Positions 57,911 to 64,000 of a stretch of 64,000 bases of DNA are shown in pieces. Numbering within the stretch: the stretch's first letter is position 1; each line of letters opens with the position of its first letter. Position numbers and translations under genes: made by a program. The DNA is from Pseudomonadota bacterium (GTDB taxonomy: Bacteria > Pseudomonadota > Gammaproteobacteria > Burkholderiales > Burkholderiaceae_F), in the NCBI GenBank assembly GCA_021838715.1, contig JAKCCX010000004.1, forward strand, positions 1 through 64,000. The letters run 5' to 3'. The notes under the pieces were generated by a model. That model was not told the DNA's origin. It searched no databases and was given only the letters and a program-made list of their open reading frames with translations.

Positions 57911-58270
57911 TCACGGGTTCCCCATCGCACTGCCGGCGGCGGGGCGGCGCGCCGCTTCCCACTGCACCGCGACATCGACCTTCTTCCGGGCCAGGGCCTC
58001 GATCCCGGCCGCATCCTTGGCCTGCCGCGCGCTTCCCGCCGGCGCGATGTCGTAGTCGGTGATCAGCTTCCGGGCCTGTGCCTCCCGCTTCTTCTTGACC
58101 GCGAGGTGGTGGCCGACGACACACCCGCCGATCGCGCCGATCACGCCGTGATGCCCGGCCACGTGCCCGGCCACGGCGCCTGCCGCAGCGCCCGAGAGGC
58201 AGCCGATCGCCTGCGCGCGCGGCGGCACCACTGCCAGCGACACGGCGACAGCGCCCGCCATCGCCACCAT
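57911..58270 (-). CDS. Glycine-zipper small envelope protein
   Basis: This protein of about 119 residues has a signal-peptide-like N-terminus, then a glycine-zipper/Ala-rich segment (CLSGAAAGAVAGHVAGHHGVIGAIGGCVVGHHLAVKKK, in two pieces) and a basic tail. Glycine-zipper proteins of this kind insert in the outer membrane. The function is unknown. The start is uncertain: the ATG at 58270 or a GTG at 58297, which gives a better signal peptide. Confidence 0.6.
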   Translation of the reverse strand: MVAMAGAVAVSLAVVPPRAQAIGCLSGAAAGAVAGHVAGHHGVIGAIGGCVVGHHLAVKKKREAQARKLITDYDIAPAGSARQAKDAAGIEALARKKVDVAVQWEAARRPAAGSAMGNP

Positions 58271-58403
58271 CAAGACCGATTCCCGATTCGATCGCACTCC
58301 ATTCGATTGCCCCACGACAGCCTCCGCACCCTTGTCCACGAAATCAGCCGGAGATGATAACGCCCGGGCCGCGCGCCGCCGAACGACGGCGCACCGCGGA
58401 CCG

Positions 58404-61400
58404 TCATTGCGCCCGGATGTCGATGGCGCTGGGAATCGCCGCCGTGCCGGTGACCGAGATCGCCTTCGGCTCATCGATGTAGACGCGGCGATCCGCCACC
58501 CCGGCACGCACCAGCACGGCCTTGACGGCCTCCGCGCGATGCACGGCAAGTTCGCGCAGCGCGCGCCGGCCGGTTACGACGTGGAAACGCCGTTCCGCCG
58601 CGTCGGCCGCGGTGTCGTAGGCCGGATGCACGAACACGTTGAGATGCGGATGCGCGCGCAGCACGGTGCCGATCGCGTCGAGCTTCCGGCGTTCCGTCGC
58701 CGACAGCGCCGCGCTGCCGGGGGCGAAATCGATGTGGTGCAGCACGGTTTCCGGCATATCGCCCAGCAGGTCGGCGATCCAGTGAAACGGCGCCTCGATC
58801 GCCGAACGCAGGCTGTCGCGGATTGCCGCATAGACGACCTTGCGAATCACGAAGTTCGGATCGTTCAGATTGCCCCGCACCGGGACGTCGAGCCGGATCC
58901 GACCGCGATCGTTCTGCAGCACATCGATGATCGCCTGCAGCGGCAGGTCCGGTGCATCGGCACCGCGCACCTGCCGCCCCAGCACCAGCTGGTTGATCTG
59001 CATCCGGTTCCGGCCGTCGATGCGGCCGTCGGCCACCGAGTAGTGCAGACGCAGATCGAGCATGCCCTGGTCAACGCGATATCCGGCGATTTCCATCGCG
59101 AACGGATTGAGGGTCGGCATCTCGATGTCGCGGAAATGCACCGCGACGTCGGCCCGCAAGGGCTTGGCCATCGGTGCGATGCGGCCGGTCACGGCGACGT
59201 GGCCGTTGCGGTTGACGAATCCGTGCAGATCGATCCGTGACCAGGCCTGCGGCGTATCGCTGGCGAACGGACCGATGACGCCCGCCAGCCTGCGGATGCG
59301 GGCGTGAAACGGCGACGTCAGCGTGGCATCGGTGAAGTCGACGGCGTCATCCGCGAATATCAGGCGGTCGACCCGGATCACCGGCGACGGCGCACCCGCC
59401 GGGGCCGCCGCAGCGGAACCCGCCGCGCCGCGAACCGGCAACCCGGCCGCCCGCGAAACGACCGCAGGATGCCGGGCTTGCAGCAGCGCCTCCCAATTGA
59501 GCCGGTGATCCGGTTCGATGACGATGCGCGCACGGATCCCCTCCGCCAGGACCGCAGGCACCTGCACGCCGCGCGGCCAGTCGAGGACGATGCGCGGCAC
59601 GCGCACATCGCGCCACGACAGCATCGGCTGGCCGTCGCGCCGGTCGACGACGCGCAGCCGGTCGGCGGCGGCACGGCCGGCAAACCGCACCTGCATCGGT
59701 CCCCGTTTCGGTAGCCGCACCCGCAACGCCCCTTGCGCCGAGACCATGCCGCCGGCGATCTCCACCGCCCCCGGCTGCGGCAACCAAGGCTGCAAGGCGC
59801 GCAGATCCAGCTCTTGCACGGCGATCGCGCCATCGGTGGCGAAGGGCTGGTACTGCAAGCCGCCGCGCCACGACCAGCGTCCCAGGCGACCGGCGCGCGC
59901 CGAGAACGCACGCACGGCGATGCGATGGCTGCGCAGGTCGACGCGCAGGTCTCGCGCGGCTGCCGCGGACAGCGTTCCGCGCACGCGGCCCCGGCGCCAG
60001 GAAAAGCCTGCCAGATCGACGCCGCCCACAGCGATCCGTTGCGCCGTCAGATCGGCGGTGCCTGCGGTCAGGGCGACCCGGCGTCCGGTTACGCGCAACG
60101 GGCCGGCGCCCTTCGGCGCCGTCCGGATGAGCGCCAGCGCATCCGCCGCCAGCGTCGCGCCCGACACCCGCCGCGCGCCCCAGTCGACGCCTTCCGCGCC
60201 CATGCGGATGCGACGCCCGGTCGCGCGCAGCGCGCCGTGGTTCCGTCGCGCGGGAACGCCAACCGTGGGAGCGTCGAACGCCACGGCGACGCCGGACGCC
60301 TGCCGCGCCCGCCAGTCGACGCCGCGCACCATCAGCCGGAGGTCGCGTCCGGCGGCATGCAGCGATCCCCGTTGCCGCGTTGCCGCGACGGTCACCGTCG
60401 GAGTGCCCAGGTCCACCACGAGGTCCGATGCGTCGCGGGCGGCCCAGTCGACAGCGCCCACCCCCACCTGCAGGGTTCGTGCGGCCGCATGCACCGCTCC
60501 CCACTTCCGGGTCGCCGCGACGGCCACCGCGGGAGCACCCAGATCCACCGCGAGGCCGGATGCGGCATGCGCCCCCCAGTCGACGCCGCCGGCCGTTACC
60601 CGCAGGTCCCGTGCGGCCGCGTGCACCGCTTCCCGGTGGCGGGACGCCGCGACGGCCACCGTCGGCGCAGCCCAATCCACCGCGAAGCCGGACGCGTCGT
60701 GCTTGCCCCAGTCGATGCCGCGTGCCGTGACCGCGATGCGCTGCCCGCCTGCCCGCATCGACCCGGCCCGCGGGGTCGCTGCGACGGCGACCGCCGGGGC
60801 ATCGATGGTCACGGTGATCGCCGATGCCTGGCGCGCCGCGAGATCGACCGCGGCGGCCGCGTGGAGGTGCTGCCACCCCAGATGCAGGGCGTCGCCGCGT
60901 GCCAGCGCGGCATTGCGCACGTCGACCCCCAGGTCCCGCAGCGAAATCCGCATGGCACCGCCCTCGGAACGCCACTGCGCCGCCAGCGCGGCGTCGAGGT
61001 CTCCCCCGGTCGCCGTCCAGTCCGCGAGCTTGTCGCGCAGGCGTTGCGCCACCCACGGCAGGGAGAGGGCCTCGAGCTGCAGCCGGGCATCCCCGGTGGC
61101 ATCGGCGATGTCCAGGTGGCCGTCGACATGCAGCGCCCCGGCCGGCGCGCCGGGCGAACCGAGGGTCAACGTCCCCGCGAACTGCCCCGCCTGCGCGCGC
61201 CATGTACCGAGATCCTGGGCATGCACATCGGGCACCGCGAACTCGATCGGCTCGGCGAGACCGGCCGCGACATCGGCCACGCGCACCCGCGCCGACGACA
61301 GCAGGAAGCGCCCGATCCGCCACGGCGTCGGCGATGACGAGGCCGGCGCGGGCGCGCCGCGCCGGGGCAGAATGCGCTCGAATGCGAACCGGCCGCCGGC

Positions 61401-61763
61401 ATCGGCCTGCAAGTCCACCTGCAGGCCGCGCACGGCCACGGTATCGATCCACACCGCGCGCCGCAGCACCGAATGAGGATCGATCTGCACGTCCGCCGCC
61501 GCGAGCGTGAGCGTATCGGCCGCACGCGGCGGCTGCGCGATCCGCAGCGACAGGTCCCGGACCCACAGCCGCCAGGTCCACGGGTCGATGGAGAACGTCC
61601 CCAGCGACACGGTGACCCCGGGCGTCTCCGCCTGCCAGCGGGCGATCTCGCGCCGGACGAGCCACGGCACGACCGCGGCGACCCCGAACCAGTACAGTGC
61701 GAGCAGGGCCGACAACGCGCCGACGATCCCGGTGAGGGCTTTCTGTAAGGGTGATCGCTTCAC
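58404..61763 (-). CDS. Giant AsmA/DUF748-like envelope protein with 44-residue repeats
   Basis: This 1119-residue protein has an N-terminal membrane anchor, then AsmA-like beta repeats, and a C-terminal OmpA-like domain (FAPGSAALSATERRKLDAIG). DUF748/AsmA-family proteins build long beta-groove bridges across the periplasm and are linked to lipid traffic. A block between about 60.0 and 60.92 kb encodes seven tandem 44-residue units, five of them close copies with a GVDW (or GIDW) motif every 132 bp. The start is a GTG at 61763; longer in-frame extension upstream is judged non-coding because it overlaps the divergent EamA gene. Confidence 0.82.
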   Translation of the reverse strand: MKRSPLQKALTGIVGALSALLALYWFGVAAVVPWLVRREIARWQAETPGVTVSLGTFSIDPWTWRLWVRDLSLRIAQPPRAADTLTLAAADVQIDPHSVLRRAVWIDTVAVRGLQVDLQADAGGRFAFERILPRRGAPAPASSSPTPWRIGRFLLSSARVRVADVAAGLAEPIEFAVPDVHAQDLGTWRAQAGQFAGTLTLGSPGAPAGALHVDGHLDIADATGDARLQLEALSLPWVAQRLRDKLADWTATGGDLDAALAAQWRSEGGAMRISLRDLGVDVRNAALARGDALHLGWQHLHAAAAVDLAARQASAITVTIDAPAVAVAATPRAGSMRAGGQRIAVTARGIDWGKHDASGFAVDWAAPTVAVAASRHREAVHAAARDLRVTAGGVDWGAHAASGLAVDLGAPAVAVAATRKWGAVHAAARTLQVGVGAVDWAARDASDLVVDLGTPTVTVAATRQRGSLHAAGRDLRLMVRGVDWRARQASGVAVAFDAPTVGVPARRNHGALRATGRRIRMGAEGVDWGARRVSGATLAADALALIRTAPKGAGPLRVTGRRVALTAGTADLTAQRIAVGGVDLAGFSWRRGRVRGTLSAAAARDLRVDLRSHRIAVRAFSARAGRLGRWSWRGGLQYQPFATDGAIAVQELDLRALQPWLPQPGAVEIAGGMVSAQGALRVRLPKRGPMQVRFAGRAAADRLRVVDRRDGQPMLSWRDVRVPRIVLDWPRGVQVPAVLAEGIRARIVIEPDHRLNWEALLQARHPAVVSRAAGLPVRGAAGSAAAAPAGAPSPVIRVDRLIFADDAVDFTDATLTSPFHARIRRLAGVIGPFASDTPQAWSRIDLHGFVNRNGHVAVTGRIAPMAKPLRADVAVHFRDIEMPTLNPFAMEIAGYRVDQGMLDLRLHYSVADGRIDGRNRMQINQLVLGRQVRGADAPDLPLQAIIDVLQNDRGRIRLDVPVRGNLNDPNFVIRKVVYAAIRDSLRSAIEAPFHWIADLLGDMPETVLHHIDFAPGSAALSATERRKLDAIGTVLRAHPHLNVFVHPAYDTAADAAERRFHVVTGRRALRELAVHRAEAVKAVLVRAGVADRRVYIDEPKAISVTGTAAIPSAIDIRAQ
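60000..60925 (-). repeat. 132-bp tandem repeats inside AsmA-like gene
   Basis: The CCA of the DW codons falls at 60180, 60312, 60444, 60576 and 60708, exactly 132 bp apart. More degenerate units lie on either side (near 60048 and 60840). Units differ by many substitutions but no indels, so they are old duplications kept in register by selection on the protein. Confidence 0.85.
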
Positions 61764-61829
61764 GGAAAATCCGGTCGACTGGGGTCCGATGGGGGTTGGT
61801 GTGGTCCCGGCAATCCTACCGCTTTGCAC

Positions 61830-62735
61830 ATGAACCGACTTCGAGCCGATCTCCTTCTTCTCCTCGCATCCGTGATCTGGGGCACGACCTTCGTCGCACA
61901 GAAGATCGCCAACGACCATGTCGGGCCGATCGCCTTCGTCGCCGCCCGCTTCGCCATCGCCACCGCGTTCCTGGCCCCCGCGGCGATCTGGGAGACGCGC
62001 CGCCACCGGCGCAGCGGCAATGCGCTCCCGCGCTCCGATCTGCTCCGCGGTCTCGGGATTTCCCTGTGCCTCGGTACGGCCGCCTGCGCACAGCAGATCG
62101 GCCTGGTCACGACCACCGCGACGCATGCCGGCTTCCTCACCGCCGCATACATCGCATTCGTCCCCTTCCTGGCCTGGGCGGTCGCGCGGGCACGGCCGCG
62201 GGCGCCGGTGCTGCTCGCCTGTGCGGTCGCACTCTATGGCGCATGGCTGCTCGCCGGCTCCGGAACCGGACTGACCGCGGCCGGATGGAACCGCGGCGAC
62301 GCGATCATCCTGGGCAGCGACCTCGTCTGGGCCCTGCACGTCACGCTGGTCGGCCACTGGCGCGGCATTGCCGCGCGCCCGTTCCTGCTGTCCTGGATGC
62401 AATGCGCCGCCGCGGCGGCCGCGACGATCCCGGCGGCGTGGATCGCGCAGCCGGCATCCTGGGATGCCCTGCGCCCGATCCTGCCCGAGATCGCCTATGC
62501 GGGCATTCTGTCGAGCGGCGTCGCGTTCACCCTGCAGATCGTGTCCCAGCGCCATACGCCGGCGGCGGAGGCCGCGCTGGTGATGTCGCTCGAAAGCGTA
62601 TTCGCGGCGGCCGCCGGCGCGGTGATGCTGGGCGATACGCTGACGCGCGCCGCATCGTTCGGCGCGCTGCTGATCCTGGTCGGCGCGGTGCTGGTCGAAA
62701 TCGGGCCGCTGCTCCGACTGCGGGCGACGCGCTGA
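61830..62735 (+). CDS. EamA/DMT-family transporter
   Basis: This 301-residue protein is a 10-helix drug/metabolite transporter with two EamA repeats: LLLASVIWGTTFVAQKIAN at the start and ALVMSLESVFAAAAGAVMLGD near the end, each holding the family's conserved Glu or Trp. The substrate is unknown. It is divergent from the AsmA-like gene across a 66-nt gap. A TTG two codons upstream is a possible alternative start. A GC-rich hairpin at 62757-62774 follows the stop. Confidence 0.88.
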   Translation: MNRLRADLLLLLASVIWGTTFVAQKIANDHVGPIAFVAARFAIATAFLAPAAIWETRRHRRSGNALPRSDLLRGLGISLCLGTAACAQQIGLVTTTATHAGFLTAAYIAFVPFLAWAVARARPRAPVLLACAVALYGAWLLAGSGTGLTAAGWNRGDAIILGSDLVWALHVTLVGHWRGIAARPFLLSWMQCAAAAAATIPAAWIAQPASWDALRPILPEIAYAGILSSGVAFTLQIVSQRHTPAAEAALVMSLESVFAAAAGAVMLGDTLTRAASFGALLILVGAVLVEIGPLLRLRATR

Positions 62736-62756
62736 CCGGGCCGGCGTGGAAGGTCG

Positions 62757-62774
62757 CGAGCCCCCGCGGGCTCG
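62757..62774 (+). terminator. GC-rich hairpin after eamA
   Basis: CGAGCCC-CCGC-GGGCTCG forms a 7-bp stem 22 nt past the eamA stop codon. No T tract follows, so its strength as a terminator is doubtful. Its last base abuts the outer inverted repeat described separately. Confidence 0.4.
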
Positions 62775-62823
62775 GAGCGTGCGCGGTAGAAGGATTTCGG
62801 AGGGCACGATGCCCTGCTAGTCC

Positions 62824-62847
62824 CCCTCTCCCGCGTGCGGGAGAGGG
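62824..62847. repeat. REP-like palindrome, copy 1
   Basis: CCCTCTCCCGC-GT-GCGGGAGAGGG is a perfect 11-bp-arm hairpin, followed by the asymmetric tail GGAGGTGAGGGTG. It is inverted relative to copy 2. Palindromes of this type are dispersed between genes in many GC-rich proteobacteria. Confidence 0.75.
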
Positions 62848-63132
62848 CGGAGGTGAGGGTGGCGGCACGTGGAGCGTGCTGGCAGGCGGGAACGGGCGGT
62901 GTGCGGGCGACATATCCGGACCCGCGGTTGTTCATGCGGTTGCCAGTTTCGCCATCCGGCGCAGGGAATGGGCGTGCAATTGCGGCGATGACGCCGACAC
63001 CACGCAGGCGAGCGGCGGCTGCACTCCGCCACGTAATGCATGGCCCGCAGCCAGCATCTCGACCACCGCCTCGATTGCGTTGCCACGGCCCGATCGGGGC
63101 GCCTTCCCTCTTGCAATGCCACGGCGTTTGCC

Positions 63133-63374
63133 GAGATCCGGGTGCCCTGCACCGGTTCCGGCCCCATTGAGGGGCGCGGTGCGCAGCGCAGGCGCCGGGG
63201 CGGCGCGCGACCGCGCGCCTCCTCTTCTGACTCACGGCCCCTGTCCGAGCGTAGCGTCCCGGAGGGACGCAGAGCGAGTTGGCCGTGCGCCCCGGCGCCG
63301 AGCAGCACAACGGAGTCGGCCCGCAGGGCCGACCGCGGCCCGGGGCCGGAACCGGTGCAGGGCGCCCGGATCTC
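63133..63374. repeat. Long central inverted repeat (33-bp arms)
   Basis: The arms at 63133-63165 and 63342-63374 are inverted copies with one mismatch. Inside them are nested shorter inverted repeats: GGCGCCGGGGCG with CGCCCCGGCGCC, CACGGCC with GGCCGTG, and a GCGTCCC/GGGACGC hairpin in the middle. The whole 242 bp can fold into one long imperfect stem in RNA or extrude as a cruciform in DNA. Confidence 0.75.
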
Positions 63375-63651
63375 GTTCATGACCCCGTGCGCGACAGTCT
63401 TCTCCCGTCCACTGCGCATGGATGACACGCCCCAAGAGAACGCCAAGAACTGACGTTCCTTCGCCGCATCGATTGACACACGCTGCGCCACAGATCCTGC
63501 AGAAAATGATCCGCACCAATCCGTAGTTCCGTTCCAAACAGAACGAAGCACCACACTAGCGCGGTTCGTACGGTAGGTAGCTGGGCATCCACCATGAACG
63601 CCGATACCTCGTTGCGCGTCTACCGTCCCACCTCAATCACCCTCACCCCCA

Positions 63652-63675
63652 CCCTCTCCCGCGCGCGGGAGAGGG
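63652..63675. repeat. REP-like palindrome, copy 2
   Basis: CCCTCTCCCGC-GC-GCGGGAGAGGG is preceded by CACCCTCACCCCCA, the reverse complement of the tail seen after copy 1. It is therefore an inverted copy of the whole asymmetric element. Confidence 0.75.
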
Positions 63676-63683
63676 GGTACATG

Positions 63684-63697
63684 CTTGAGCGCTCAAG
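63684..63697. promoter_or_regulatory. 14-bp perfect palindrome
   Basis: CTTGAGCGCTCAAG lies between REP-like copies 2 and 3. It could be a protein-binding site or part of the repeat array. There is no adjacent promoter that I can recognise. Confidence 0.4.
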
Positions 63698-63716
63698 TAT
63701 TGCCAGTCCCCCGCCG

Positions 63717-63740
63717 CCCTCTCCGGCGCGCGGGAGAGGG
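63717..63740. repeat. REP-like palindrome, copy 3
   Basis: CCCTCTCCGGC-GC-GCGGGAGAGGG has one mismatch relative to copies 1 and 2. It shares the GCGGGAGAGGGGGTAC right flank with copy 2, so the two are direct repeats 65 bp apart. Confidence 0.7.
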
Positions 63741-63765
63741 GGTACCCCTTCTACCGCGCACGCTC

Positions 63766-64000
63766 CTAGCCGGCGGCCGCGGACTTTCTGCGGCGCGCCC
63801 GCGATGCCTCGCGCAGCGCCTGCAGTTCCTCGCGCTCGGCAACGAAGCGCTCGACGGCCTCGAGCCCGGCGGCATCGAGGTCGGCGATCCGCTTCACGAG
63901 CCCGACGACGCGCGGTGCCAGCGGCTTGGGTTCACTGCGCGCGCGCCGGCGTCCCGCACCCGGCGACGACAGCAGATACCGCATCCGATCCTGCTCGTGC
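63766..64000 (-). CDS. Unidentified protein, C-terminal part only
   Basis: The frame is open to the window edge, and 77 residues to the stop at 63766 are visible, including an ATG at 63984. The sequence is basic with a helical ADLDAAGLEAVERFVAEREELQALREASRARRRKS tail (in parts). I do not recognise it. The stop codon lies inside the right arm of the 20-bp inverted repeat, so the boundary may have been shaped by that element. Confidence 0.5.
   Translation of the reverse strand, partial: HEQDRMRYLLSSPGAGRRRARSEPKPLAPRVVGLVKRIADLDAAGLEAVERFVAEREELQALREASRARRRKSAAAG

Larger units (their letters stand above)
62774..63766. repeat. Non-coding block bounded by 20-bp inverted repeats
   Basis: A perfect 20-bp inverted repeat (62774-62793 and 63747-63766) bounds about 1 kb with no convincing gene on either strand. 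Within it lie REP-like palindromes and a long central inverted repeat, all with midpoints between about 63,249 and 63,270. The right arm ends on the stop codon of the gene that runs off the window. Confidence 0.7.

Noticed and set aside
60000..60925. 132-bp tandem repeats as a CRISPR-like array
   Set aside because: The units are coding, in frame, without constant repeats or unique spacers of CRISPR size.
61764..62807. Upstream extension of the AsmA-like gene
   Set aside because: It runs antisense through the EamA transporter and has no conserved features; a GTG at 61763 directly precedes the membrane anchor.
62835..63554. Several open frames of 90-245 codons in the repeat block
   Set aside because: All are compositionally odd, overlap palindromes on both strands and show no domain. 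The block is better read as non-coding.
62774..63766. Integron cassette or attC site
   Set aside because: No integron integrase or attC core pattern is visible. The recombinase at 8254 is far away and not of the integron type by visible motifs.

Overview
The window is GC-rich chromosomal DNA of a betaproteobacterium. The evidence is gene order: a co-oriented minus-strand chain from about 54.2 kb down to 33.4 kb reads surE, pcm, nlpD, exonuclease, rlmD, ndk, rlmN, pilW, rodZ, ispG, hisS, yfgM-like, bamB, der, hfq, hflX, hflK, hflC, hisZ, purA, phosphoribosyltransferase, an order typical of Burkholderiales, Rhodocyclales and relatives. I cannot name a genus. Nothing here is an rRNA operon or a CRISPR array.

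Layout. 0-5 kb is accessory: the 5' end of a probable IS701-type transposase, two type II toxin-antitoxin pairs (brnTA and prlF-yhaV) with clear palindromic operators, a degenerate tRNA-Asn-like 3' remnant with a terminator, then three co-directional genes with an RNA flavour (NYN/OST-HTH protein, cyclic-phosphate receiver-like protein, metallophosphoesterase). 5-14 kb is mixed: a lone Wza-type export lipoprotein divergent from a LysR regulator followed by a tyrosine recombinase, small conserved proteins, an alpha/beta-hydrolase-like lipoprotein that seems to lack its nucleophile, a NarL-type response regulator, and an Aer-like chemoreceptor behind an FNR-type box. 14-20 kb holds a GGDEF/EAL-msrA-selO operon, with the first gene frameshifted at a G tract, divergent from an FN3 lipoprotein gene with a highly structured leader.

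20-29 kb carries two linked envelope/transport units: a P-type ATPase fused to a complete PAP2 phosphatase domain and coupled to a small lipoprotein gene, and a blaI-like/M56 peptidase/membrane fusion protein/RND operon with a palindrome in its promoter. 29-33 kb has gpx, a DUF5666-type repeat lipoprotein and an EmrB-like MFS transporter. 33-54 kb is the housekeeping chain, linked by many 4-20 nt overlaps. It covers purine and histidine synthesis, translation and RNA modification, membrane proteolysis control, outer-membrane assembly, cell shape and isoprenoid synthesis. rpoS, normally beside nlpD, is absent.

54-64 kb contains cutA, a short-chain dehydrogenase with a second homopolymer frameshift, a TAXI-type receptor, an AI-2E/PerM family permease, a glycine-zipper protein, a giant AsmA/DUF748-like protein with exact 132-bp internal tandem repeats, an EamA transporter, and about 1 kb of non-coding DNA built of nested, nearly concentric inverted repeats. 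The window ends inside an unidentified gene.
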